Assembly: GCF_002078875.1 (NCBI RefSeq)
Contig: NC_034414.1
Span: forward strand, 12,280,355 to 12,344,354
Direction of reading: 5' to 3'
Origin: Numida meleagris
Taxonomy: Eukaryota; Chordata; Aves; Galliformes; Numididae
Length of the DNA stretch: 64,000 nt
The notes under the pieces are model-generated. The model was given only the letters and a program-made list of their open reading frames with translations. It searched no databases and was not told where the DNA came from. Below are positions 1 through 10,660 of the stretch, in pieces. The position numbers and the translations under genes were made by a program. Every line of letters begins with the position of its first letter. Positions within the stretch are counted from its first letter, which is position 1.

Positions 1-850
1 GAGCGAGAGAGCGGGGCGGGCGAGCGAGAGAGAGCGAGAGAGCGGGGCGGGCGAGCGAGAGAGCGGGGCGGGCGAGCGAGAGCGAGAGAGCGGGGCGGGC
101 GAGCGAGAGCGAGAGAGCGGGGCGGGGCGGGCGAGCGAGAGAGAGAGCGGGGCGGGCGAGCGAGAGAGAGCGGGGCGGGCGAGCGAGAGGGATGGGGAGA
201 GAGGGAGGAATGGGACGAGAGAGAGGAATGGGGCGAGTGAGAGAGAGAGCGGGGCGAGAGAGAGAGTGGGGCGAGAGAGAGAGAGAAAGGAGAGTGGGGC
301 CAGACAGAGAGAGGGGAGTGGGGCGAGCAGGCGAGAGAGAAGAGTGGGGTGAACGAGAGAGAGAGAGAAGAGCGGGGCGTGGGGTGAGCAAGAGAGAGAG
401 GACCGGGGCAAGCGAGAGCGAGCGAGTGAGAGACGAGCAGGGCGAGCGAGAGAGAGAGGAGCGAGCGAGAGAGAGCTAGCGCGAGAGCGGAGTGGGGTGA
501 GCGGGCGAGCGAGAGAGAGAAGAGTGGGGCGAACGAGAGAGAGAGAGGAGTGGGGCGAGGGGCGAGAGCGAGCACGAGAGCGGAGCAGCGGGGCAAGGGG
601 CAAGAGCAAGTGAGAGAGGAGCGGGGCGGGCGAGAGCGAGTGAGAGAGGAGCGAGAGAGAGAGAGAGGTTTTGGGAGAGCAAGAGAGAGAGAGGTTTGGG
701 GGCAAGCAAAAGAAGAGAGAGAGGTTTCGGGGTGAGCCAGAGAGGGAGAGAGAGGTTTTGGGGCGAGCAAGAGAGAGAGAGATCACTGAGGCAAATGATT
801 GTGATTTTGGGGGGAGAGAGAGAGAGAGAGAGATTTTGGAGAGATCTTTG
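1..850. repeat. purine-rich tandem / low-complexity array (GA-rich, GC-rich start)
   Basis: Bases 1-190 are near-perfect copies of a unit of about 21 bp, GAGCGAGAGAGCGGGGCGGG plus C, with insertions of GA dinucleotides. From about 190 to 650 the array degenerates into GAGAGA interleaved with GGGGCGAGC. From about 660 to 840 a related unit containing GAGAGAGGTTTTGGGG recurs. The plus strand is nearly all purine with G runs. Open frames across it on either strand (Arg/Glu/Gly-rich or Leu/Ser/Pro-rich) are products of the repeat, not genes. The left edge of the array is outside the window. Confidence 0.93.
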
Positions 851-1011
851 TGTCTCTTCCTCTTGGGGTTTTCCACTTGCCTTGCTTTTGGTGACGCTGC
901 GCTGCACTTATTCATGGGTGACAGCATGGTTTGAGGAGGTAACGAAGGGTCAGTTAGTTACGGCAGATGTCTTTGTATGGGTTAGAATATATATGTTTGT
1001 TTTTATGTACA

Positions 1012-1557
1012 TACGAGGGCTACCTCGGAAGTATTGCCTCCTGTTTTATTACGCTGGCCCATAACCGAAGAGGCGGATGCTGGTGGTACGGCAGCAGAGG
1101 TTGAACCTTCCTGCCTGTATTCCGTTACATGCTGTTGCCACACGACAGATGGCAGCAGAGGGGCAGCCCGACAAAAACGCGTGTGATATGGAAGTGCAGA
1201 GGAAGCAAAGATGTGTCAATTAATTCCTCCACACAGAAAAAATGGCACCCGCCGATGCTTGCTGAATGTTTATGGAGACCCACCAGTGGATGCCAGCACA
1301 GCAAGGCAGTGGGTGGTGTGTTTCAGCAACAAGGCTGCTGTAGCAGCTGTGAAACAGGGGCTCACCTCTGCTGGTGCAAGTTTTGATGAGCCCTCTTGTT
1401 TGTCACTGGTGAAAATGTATAGTTAATGGCGGTGACTATGCTGGAAAACTGTGTTTTGTAGCTCAGACTGCTCTATCCAATTGTGTTATTGTGCTCTTTG
1501 TACCTGTTGTTTTTTTCCACATCAATAAATAGAAAGTATTACTTTCAGAGTGACCTA
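1012..1557 (+). mobile_element. internally deleted mariner-type DNA transposon (Galluhop / Mariner1_GG-like)
   Basis: The left end starts at a TA followed by CGAGGGCTACCTCGGAAGTA. The right end carries the imperfect inverse (TATTACTTTCAGAGTGACCTA), giving mariner-style terminal inverted repeats flanked by TA. The interior keeps the start of the transposase region (about 1145-1325) joined near 1325-1340 to its extreme 3' end (GCAGCTGTGAAACAGGGG onward) and a 3' AATAAATAG. The central catalytic region is gone, so the copy is about 0.55 kb instead of about 1.2-1.3 kb. Remaining frames are shifted and stopped, so no transposase is made. Family assignment is from memory of the chicken repeat and was not searched. 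Confidence 0.85.
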
Positions 1558-4440
1558 CACATACACATATTAAAAAAAAATTATATTTACATATATTTTA
1601 TATAATATTTTATAACAATATTTTCTAATTAATTTTATTTTTATTTATTTGTATTTATCAATATTTTATTTGTATATAAAATATTTAATATATACATATA
1701 GTCTCTCTCCACAAATTTTTAAAAGCATTTATATAGACATGCATATATCAAGTAATCAAATGCTGGACTGTCTTGCCATGTTGGGAAATGCCCACAGTGC
1801 TTTCAATGAGCACAGAAGATGCTTTGACTCAACACCCAGTGCTTTGCAGCTTACCTGGTGTCTGACTCCATATTTCAGGTGTAGCTGAACCCACAGCTGC
1901 CAGGATTTTTGCTGAAGAAATCCCTTCTGCGAGCGCTCAGTAGCACTAATCATCTTTACCTGGTGGATGGTGAAGCACTGAAAGACCTCTGAAAGTTCGT
2001 TGTGTATTTTAAGTAAGTGCACATTATTACCAGTCACAAATGGAAAGAGGTGCTCTGCTAATTAAACTATAGGTACTTTCAGATTCTGTGTGATGTCACG
2101 TGTATTGTTTTCTTTCACCTAAGTTAAAAATCACCAAAAGACAAGTATTTTCGTTTAGCTGATGACATGGTATAAGGCCACACTGTGACAGTGAGGTGAC
2201 GAGGCTTCCCCCAAGATGTGGCTTTGTGTTTTGATCAGCTATTCCTGTGTTGTAGGAACCAGAGGGTCAATAGCCACATAGTGCAGGATAGGGCCTTACC
2301 AAATCCACCGAGAACTCTCAGCTCCACTTTGCTGTGTGGTACACACGACCTAAGTCCCGTCTTCCAAAAAGCCACCAGGGATCCTGGCAGCCTCCTGCTG
2401 CAAAGCAGTCAGACTGGCTGGCACCCCAACAGGGGCTTCTTCATCCCCAGACAGCTGCAGCGAGGATATGACGACACACTGCACCAGTCAGGAGCGAGCT
2501 GGATGAAATCTGTCAGAGCACGCCCAGAGCGCGCGGATGCCAGCGCCAAGCAGCCAGCTGCTCAGGGACAGTAAACACCATTCCGGCTGCTGGAACGATC
2601 CAGGCAGCCGCTGCGGTGCTGCAGGAGCCGGCAGCTCTGTGCCCCAGCCTCTTCCACACACGGGCTGCCTAGGGGACAGCGTCAGTGGGACGGAGACCAC
2701 AGGAAGGAGACGACAGAACATGAAAGAAAGAAGTTAATGCAGCACACAGCCCTGCAGCGGCCACACACACCTTACTTCAGACCCCACAAACATGACATAC
2801 ACAGCACCTCTGTACCGCCTCAGGGCTCTGCCCCTTGTGAGGTACGCAGCACCCATAGCACAAATAACACATGCTTTACAAACTCAACACGAATACACTA
2901 TGCAGCATATTTGTACCCCCTGCCTCTTTATAACCCCTTGCTCCTCTCCCCTTTCAGCACCCCCTGCCTCTTCCTTGTGCCCTTTGCCCCTTTTTTGCAC
3001 CCTTCTTCTAGTTGCAGGGGCCTTCACACCTTCCGAATTAAGGGTTGCTTATTTAGTGAAGACCACTTGATACACCATTCATTGGTGTGTACCAAACCCG
3101 CTGCAAACTGCTGCCTCTCACTCCCCACTCTCAGCAACCTTTGTGCCTTACTGCTATAGAAGGGTGCACTCAGCAACACCACCAAACCTCAGAACAGTTA
3201 TAAAATCAAACCGCTGCAGATGAGGATGCAATGTGCTGCTTCCTTTAGACTGTATTCCAAGGAGATGCTGCCCACAGCTTATACTAGACATTGCAACTGA
3301 GAATTTTACTTCCACATACACTGCACTCACCTGCTGCACATGCCTTGTACAAGGGGCACAGCTTTTTATACTCAACTGTTTATAGAGTCATAGAATATTT
3401 TTAGAGCGACCAAAGTAAAACTGAATTTCATCTACAGAAGTTGCCAAACCCTTTTTTCTAACAATAAAGAAATCACATCAAAACCTGCAGTTTTGTTCTG
3501 ACATTGTATCTAGCACATACGTGACAATTACTTCATCACAGCATCTTACAACGCATCACACCACGGTGCCATGAAATCCCAACACCTGCTAAGCTACCAC
3601 CACCATAACTTGAGTTTCTGTAACATACGAAGTTTGACTCAGTATTGCATTTAACCTGGAGTTTAAGGTATGTTAACATAGAGCTCTTTGGGTAAGTAAC
3701 ATGTACCCAGTACTGTACACAGGTGTTTAAGATCAGAGTCCCATAAATTGAACAGAAGCATCTTTGAGGTGGCTAGCTCTTTCCACTAGTACCCTGTGCT
3801 GTGCACCCCTCAGGAGTGTGTGCTTGAGCCCTGCTCTCCAGCTCATGCACAAAGCCCTGAGGGAGGGCTGAAGGTAAAACTGTGATGGAGAGTCTCGGTT
3901 CAATGCTACTGTTTTATTGTCTAGAAAGTTCTTCCTTCGCACAGGAACATTTAATCTGACATTGTCTTTTTGAGAACGAACAGTGCATTGTCCCCTCACC
4001 CCCAGTATCATGTTTTCAAGGCTCAGTTATTGAAAATGTAACTGCCACAAGAGCCAAAGAAAGGCCAGAGGAAGCAACAACTTCCTCCATCTTGGCTTAA
4101 TGACCAGAGTCAAGCAGCAAATCCACCTAAATCAGTCAGCAGTTTTTATCCTGCGTCATTTTTGTGATGTTTCTGTCACAACTTAACTTACTTAGTATTT
4201 CTAGAGCAAGATGCAAAATACCATTTGCTGGAGGCCACACCCCTAGAAAGGTTCCCTGTTCATCACACCTACCAAGGGCAAAAACAAGTTGTACAGGTGT
4301 CTTGGGCATGGCCCTGGGGGCTCATCACATCCAGGCTGATGAGGGCTCTGGAACAGAAGCCAGCCTGCGAGCATCCTTCTCCTGGATGACAGACATCAGT
4401 GAAGCCTAAGGCATATGCAGCAGATTTATTATTTAGAACA
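1558..4440. other. intergenic, no gene seen
   Basis: About 1560-1740 is strongly AT-rich (TATATTTACATATATTTTAT-type). The rest is mixed sequence with no ORF, domain or splice pattern I can support. A short CR1-tail-like string (AGAGTCATAGAAT) at about 3384-3396 may be an old CR1 end. Short frames in this stretch show no family resemblance. Confidence 0.6.
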
Positions 4441-4442
4441 GA

Positions 4443-5150
4443 GATTAGATTAGAATAGCTCAGTTGGAAGAGACCTTCCAAAGGTCTTCCAGTCCAACTG
4501 TCTGACCACTTCAGGGCTAACCAAAAATTAAAGCACAGTGAGGGCATTTGACCACCATCGTGGTAAAGAAATGTTTCTTTATGTCTGCTCTGCCCCTCCT
4601 CAGGGCTCCTGTGCATCCAGCCATCGGTTCCCAGGAAGACAGCCTGGCACCTCCTCACAAAGTCGTAGGGAGCAGTCTCTCAGTCTCCTCCAGTCCACAG
4701 ACAGCCCACCCACCTGTGCTCAGCCTCTCCTCCCAGGAAAGCATTGGGATGCTTTCACGGACCTTAACATCCTTTCTATAGTTTTGAGACCAGAACTGCA
4801 CACCATAGCCAAGGTGAGGCCACACAAACACTAAATACAGCAGAAGAATCAATCACCTTTTGACCAGACAGCTACACTGTGTTCAGTGCACCCCAAAAAG
4901 CAGCTTTCTCTCTTGGCTGCCAGAGCACATTTCCAGCTCACATTGAGACCGCTGCCCCCAGCAGCCCCAGGTCCCTTCCTGCCGAGCTGCTCTTCAGCCA
5001 CTTGTCCCTCATCTGCCCTGTGTCTGGCATTGCCCTGTTGCAGGTGCAGCACCCAGCACTCACCTTTGTTGGACTGTATGCCACTGCTGATTGTCCAGTG
5101 CTCTAATCTAGATCCCTCTGCAAGGCCTCTCACGCCTCCAGAGAGGAAAC
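4443..5150 (-). mobile_element. CR1 LINE fragment, antisense, 5'-truncated
   Basis: The segment begins with the reverse complement of a CR1 3' end (AGTTGGAAGAGACCTTCCAA). It continues through typical antisense CR1 ORF2/3'UTR text such as TTTTGAGACCAGAACTGCAC and CACAGCCCTG-like runs, to TCTGCAAGGCCTCTCACGCC near 5118-5140. The copy is old and interrupted by indels, so no reverse-transcriptase frame survives. Confidence 0.75.
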
Positions 5151-6115
5151 AGTGCGTTTATTATAGCATAGGTGTATTCTCATTTCTGTCTGGCAAAGCA
5201 ACCATTGGTCCTCAGCCTCCAACACAGAGGATGAAATGTAAGTGACACAGTGGCCCTGTTACTGCGTCAGGCAGTGACATTTGCCTCCCCCGTTACACCA
5301 CACACACACACAGCCTGCTTTCAGAGCTTTACATGCACCTTTCTTTCCCAGCATCTCCAATGCTCTGCTGGTCAGTCTAATGAAGCAGAGCTCACCCAGC
5401 TAGCTAAGTGCAAGACCATGCTTAGTCCAGCACTTTGCACCGAAGCTAGTAAAGGTACTCGAACCCGGGAACAGCGCTGCAAGGCATCGGCCTCTACTAA
5501 AAGAAAGGCCAGAAGGTTTGCTTTGCCCTCCTCCTTCCCAGCACGTGGATACAAAATATGTTCTGGAGACTATGGGCATCTGAAACAAGAGATAGTCGTT
5601 TGTCTTTATGGGCTGCATCAAATGGCAGATTTAAAACAGTTGGAAGTGTGCAGAGCAAGAAAAGGAATGAGGAAACTTCGTTTGCTCCCTTGGTAACAAA
5701 ATCTACAGCACAGCAGGAGAATGGAGCATGATAATTAGGGAATTACAGCTGTTAGTCACAGAAAATATGCTGCAGTTGCAGGTCAGGGCCCTGAGGTCGT
5801 GGCACAGGAAGCAAAACTGTAATTTAGAGTTTGTGAGGAACTCCCTGCAAGCACTAGGCTCCTTGCTACTTATAGCATCTCTACACCTGTTTTCCAGGAT
5901 GGCAGTCAAACAGACAAGAATGTTAATTAGACACAAGCAGCAGGGAGACACAACTTCTCTAGAAGGAGAGCTCCAGACAAGAACCACTTCCCTAAGAGCC
6001 ACTGAAATAACTAAATACAAATTAAAAAACCCATAGCCCGAAGTTGAGGTTTCACCACTTCTGCTTATTGCCCTCATTTTCTCCTTTCTCTTTCTAAGCA
6101 GGACAATTTTAAGTG
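5151..6115. other. intergenic, no gene seen
   Basis: Unique-looking sequence with a short CA run at about 5300-5313. The 148-codon frame at 5250-5696 has no recognisable domain, no paired splice context and no codon bias I can defend, so it is not called. Confidence 0.55.
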
Positions 6116-6485
6116 CAAACTTCTAATGAGGGAGGTAACAAAACTCGATCCCCAAAGTCTCACCCTGGGAAACAACAGGGGAGGCTACCCTGGACTTCTG
6201 CAGGGCAGACTTTGAACTGTTCAGGACACTGGTTTGGAGAATCCCTTGAGAGTCAGTCTTGAAAGGGGCCCAGGAAGGCCAGACACTCCTCAAGAAGGAG
6301 GTCTTAAAGGTGCAGGAAAGGAGGTTGTACCAAGGTGTGGGTCAGCCTCTTCTCCCCAGTAACAGCAATAGGATGAGAGGGAACAGCCTCAAGTTGGGCC
6401 AGGAGATGTCCAGTTTGGATATTAGGAAAAATCTCTTCACAGAAAGAATGACAGACACCTATAGGTTAAACTGGTTTCTCCATTA
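6116..6485 (+). mobile_element. CR1 LINE fragment, sense
   Basis: Characteristic CR1 3'-region text runs through this segment: GGTTGTACCAAGGTGTGGGT, then GTAACAGCAATAGGATGAGA and GATATTAGGAAAAATCTCTT. The copy stops before the usual CR1 tail. The 5' part from about 6116 to 6260 looks like the end of the ORF2 region. Left boundary is approximate. Confidence 0.75.
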
Positions 6486-9185
6486 AGAGGCGAGTTTAGG
6501 CATCTGCTTCCTTCTCAGGAGTTTGATTCTCCAGACTAGAAGCTCCTTCAGCCAGCTCTCAGCCCTGCACGAGCTGCCTCCAGAACTGGGAAACCACCGT
6601 TATCTGTAACATTCAGGGGGTACACAGACCATACAGAAGGGGAACACGATCTTGACTGGCTTTTTAAAATAATCAGGGAACAGACTGGCACTCTCCTGTT
6701 AGGTCTCTTGCAAACTAGAAGGACCCCAAAGCAGAGCCACATCCCCTTACAGCTTGGGACAAGCTAACAGACAGCCACCATGCAGGCCAGGCACTCCCCG
6801 TGCTACCTGGGTGACAGCAGAAGCTCACTTCAGAAGCTCTACTGAGCCTTCTGGGCTTCAGAGATACTCAGAGGCTCTGACACATCATCACAGCCTCGCA
6901 GAAGGCTGGTAAACAGTACACGATTGAGGCCCCTCAAAGCACAAAGTCAGTATTCAGCAAACCCTTTGAAAAGGGTGAGAGAACAGAACCCTATTGGCAG
7001 TGCCGTCCATGCTGCAGGCATACCAGGACAAGAGCTGCAACTGGAATAGCTAAGTACCGCTACTGCCCAGAAACACTACACCTCGGGACACAATGGAAGG
7101 AGAAGAAGCATGAGCTGACCACCATGGTCTCTGTACCAAAGGACAGCAGTCAAACCAGGCAGGTCCTCGTTAGCCCCCTGGCCTCCCCCAGAAGAGAAGC
7201 AGAGGCTCTGAAGCCCATGTCATGGGTAACAGCCCCAGAGAGAGCTCTGAGTGTGTCCTGAGCTGCAGCCTGGGGTTACATGAGGGATTACAAAATGCAC
7301 AAACATTACTTTACGGGAGCTTCAGAGAATGGCCAGTATCTTTAAAGCTTAAAAGGGAGGAGTTGTTACCGAACTGCTGTTTCAAGAGAGTTATCTAACA
7401 GGGAAGATGGGTGACCTAAGGGAACACTGCAGTTCATAGCAAAATTCCACTGCAATTTTGGTTAGGTGTGTCCAATTACTTCCAGTATGAGTTAGCCAAG
7501 CAGTTGAAAGCAGGTTTGTAGGAAGTGAATTTAACACTATTAGGACACGTAAAGATTTGTTTCCCATGAAATGTCTGTAAAAGTCCACAGCTACTTTGGA
7601 GCTCTCACAGCCCTTCAAGTTTCTCACATGGTTCCCTGCTAAGATCCAGGACACCGGTGATGGCACTTCATGTTCAGTTTGGGAATACAGAACAAGTCCT
7701 GTCGCACAAAACCGCTACTACTCACTTCAAAGCACACCTCTGCTTGCTGAGCGATGAGATTCAACCCAGCTAACGTGGTGGCCGTAGAGTCACAGAACTG
7801 ATTGTTACAACCCACCCTCCTCTGAAGTCCCACTGCAAATTCAGTGTCCACTCATGCCACCGCCAAGAGAGCCCCAGCTCCTTCTGCGAGGCCAGAAGGC
7901 AAATCCGCACTTGGCCGCCCGCACACGGGTGGAACCAGCAGGCGCAGCGCTGCAGGCAGCTGTGTGTGATGGAGATGGGAAGAGACACGGCTCCAACCCC
8001 CCGGGCTCTCCCAGAGCATCCTGTCGCCCAGCATAAGGATCACAGAGCAAAAAGCTGTCTTACCTGAGCTGGGCATGAAAATGGGCTGTCAAGAGCCTGT
8101 GTTAATTTAACGAGCGCTTGCTTGAGCAGAAGTGAGCAGTACAGAGGTAGGCCAGGTGGATCCTGTATTACCACCCAGTTTCAACAGAAAAGAGCTTACA
8201 AGACCAGAGAAAAAAACCAGCTGTGTTGCATTGTTACCAAGCTGGAGTTCTGCTAGGCAACGTTTGTACTGCTTTGTTCAAGGTAGAGTTTCAGCCACTG
8301 TAAGAGGCACTAAGACCACATTATTCCAGGGCAGAAGGACTATTCTTCAAAGTAACATCTCCCGCCAGTTACAAAACTATCAAAATACTGATCCTCTGCT
8401 GCAAAACACTTCTAATAACAGAGCTAAAGGTTACGATATTTGATACGGTAGTCTATGACACTTTATCAGAAGCAGCTGATTGCTAGAGTCAAAGTTGGTA
8501 ATGCTATCCTGACTAGACAAAAACACTCAGAAGGTCTAAGAAATCTTACTATTACTCCCCACTGCAGGCAGAGGAACGCCTCCCTGCCCACAGCACCAGG
8601 CGCTGTGGCAACAGCCCGAGGGGCTCAGCCATCCCCAGGCAGGCAGCTCCTACCACGGCTCTTGGAAGGGGCCAGGACAAACCCCATGGCAGAAAGCAGC
8701 GTGCTCACACCCCCTGAGAGCAAGGGCAGGCGGAGTGGAAGCCCTCCCCCACCACAGAACAGTATGTCCTCCCCATCCATGCAGCTTTATGGCAGAGCTG
8801 GAGCTCAGCCTTGTAGTTCTGAGCTAGGAACATTGGTATTAGAGGAACAACCGTTCAATTACTACAACATCTGCCTTCACCTACAGTCTGATTTATGCAC
8901 ATAGCAAACCTTCCCTCTCCTGTGTCCAGATCAGGCACTGCTTAATCAGCAGAATCTAATTACCAACTAAGCTAGTCAACTAGCTAGGAAAAGCAGGTAA
9001 TGATCTTAAATCCCACATAGAACAACATTCTGATGTGGGTCGTGAGAGACCCACCAAGCAGCAGGGGACTTCTGAGATGTCACAACAGCCCTAACTCAGG
9101 GGAAAATTGTATTGCTTTGAGTGGTGTGCAGTATGAAAGCTGCATAGCAGATGGGGTTATGCATGGACAGAAGTCTTAGGAATAG
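6486..9185. other. intergenic, no gene seen
   Basis: No coding exon, RNA gene or recognisable repeat can be supported. Overlapping minus-strand frames at about 7770-8076 and the 149-codon plus frame at 8455-8904 show no conserved motif. Confidence 0.5.
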
Positions 9186-10065
9186 CAGATTACCACCTCT
9201 AATGTGTCTGCGACTGGTGCTATGTGGAGTAAGTGGGTCGCACTGATCACACAATGGGCTCCAATAGGGAATCCCAGTCGTGCAGGAATCTTGGAAGTGA
9301 TTATGGACCGGCCCAAAGGCAAAGATTTCAGAGCATCACCAGAGAAGGAGGTGACAAGTGCTGAAGAGGCTCTGCTATATAATAAACTGCCAGAGAATGA
9401 GAAGAAATCTGCCCTGTTCACTGATGGGTCCTCTTGGGAAAGCATCCGAGGTGGAAGGCCGCTGGATGGAGTCCTAGGAAAGGGTGAACCAAGCCAAGTC
9501 GCAGAAGTGAAGGCCATCCAGCTGGCTTTAGACATCGCTGAATGAGAGAAGGGGCCAGTGCTCTACCTCTGCACTGACTCCTGGATGGTGGCAAATGCCC
9601 TTTGGGGGTGGCTACAGCAATACAAGCAGAACAACTGGCAGTGCAGAGGCAAACCCATCTGGGCCGCTGCATTGTGGAAATATACTGCTGCCCAGGTAGA
9701 GAACATGTTGTAAAGGTATGCCATGTAGATGCTCACATACCCGAGTTGTGCCACTGAAGAACATCCAGCAGGTGGATCAGGCCGATAAGATTGAAGCGGC
9801 TCAGGTGGATCTGGACTGGCAACATAGAGGTGAACTATTTCTGGCTTGGTGGGCCCATGACACTTCAGGCCATCAAGGAAGAGATGCAACACATAGATGG
9901 GCTTGGAACCGAGGGGCAGACTTGACTACGGATGCTAGTGCACCAGCTATTCATAACTGTGAAAGGGAGCTGGCAGGGGACCAAACCAGCAGACCTAAAT
10001 TGGCCAAAGAGATATTCCATACCACATGGCATCATGTGAAAAAAACTATGTGCAGGAGTCAAATG
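9186..10065 (+). pseudogene. avian endogenous retrovirus pol remnant (RNase H and integrase zinc-binding region)
   Basis: The plus strand encodes a degraded retroviral pol segment. An RNase H-like region is visible: LFTDGSSW near 9415, AEVKAIQLALDIAE near 9502-9542, and TDSWMVANALWGW near 9575. It is followed by the start of integrase with a His/His zinc-finger half (HDTSGHQGRDATHR near 9855). The frame is broken by an in-frame TGA at 9543-9545 and a TAA at 9711-9713, after which the homologous text continues in another frame. The zinc-finger cysteine pair is incomplete, and gag, protease, reverse transcriptase, the integrase core and env are absent. It is a non-functional fossil. A CR1 follows directly and an LTR-like piece follows that. 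Confidence 0.85.
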
Positions 10066-10370
10066 GATGGGGCCAGGCCCTTTTCAGCAGAGCCCCCCCA
10101 AAAGGACAATGGGCAGTGAGCACAAACTGGAACACAGGAAGTTCCATCTGAACACGAGAAAGAACTTCTTTACTTTGAAGTTGAAAGAGCACTGGAACAA
10201 ACTGGCCAGAGAGGTGTGGAGTCTGCTCCTCTGGAGATACTCAAAACCTCCCTAGATGTTTCCTGTGCAACCTACTGTAGGGAACCTGTAGGGAAACTAC
10301 TTTAGCAGTGGGTTGGACTAAACGATCTGCTGAGGTCCCTTCCAACCCCTACAGTTCTGTGACTCTGTGA
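10066..10370 (+). mobile_element. CR1 LINE 3' end, sense, abutting ERV remnant
   Basis: The segment runs from GGGGCCAGGCCCTTTTCAGC through ACTGGAACACAGGAAGTTCC and GAACTTCTTTACTTTGAAG. It then passes through AGAGAGGTGTGGAGTCTGCT and ends in GTTCTGTGACTCTGTGA, the standard CR1 3' terminus with its 8-bp microsatellite. It is flanked by ERV pol on the left and LTR-like DNA on the right, so it probably inserted into the provirus or mediated its rearrangement. Confidence 0.88.
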
Positions 10371-10374
10371 AAAT

Positions 10375-10660
10375 AGGGCAGTTGGGTAGGGGGCAGCTGC
10401 TGCTTGGGGACTGGCTGGGCATCAGTCGGCAAGCAACTGCTTTGTGCTTCACTTGTTTTGTATATATAATTATTATTATCATTGCTGTTATTTCTGTCTT
10501 CCTTTTCTGTCCTAGCAAAGGTTTTATCTTAACCTATGAGTCCTACTACCTTTTTTTTTTCTCCTCCAATCCTCTCTCTCATCCACTTAAAGAAGAGAGT
10601 GGGGGGGAGTGAGCAAAGGGCCGTGTGGTGTTCAGCTGCTGCTGGGTTAAACCACAACAC
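10375..10660 (+). mobile_element. 3' part of an avian ERV LTR
   Basis: The text GGGGACTGGCTGGGCATCAG, then TGCTTCACTTGTTTTGTATA and a TTATTATTATCATT run, followed by a pyrimidine tract, GTGGGGGGGAGTGAGC and finally GCTGGGTTAAACCACAACA matches, from memory, the 3' half of a common avian ERV LTR ending in TTAAACCACAACA. The 5' half of the LTR is missing, which suggests the adjoining CR1 replaced it. Same orientation as the pol remnant. Family name not assigned. Confidence 0.7.

Noticed and set aside
192..934. Arg/Glu-rich and Leu/Ser-rich frames at the window start
   Set aside because: Direct translation of the purine tandem array in different frames.
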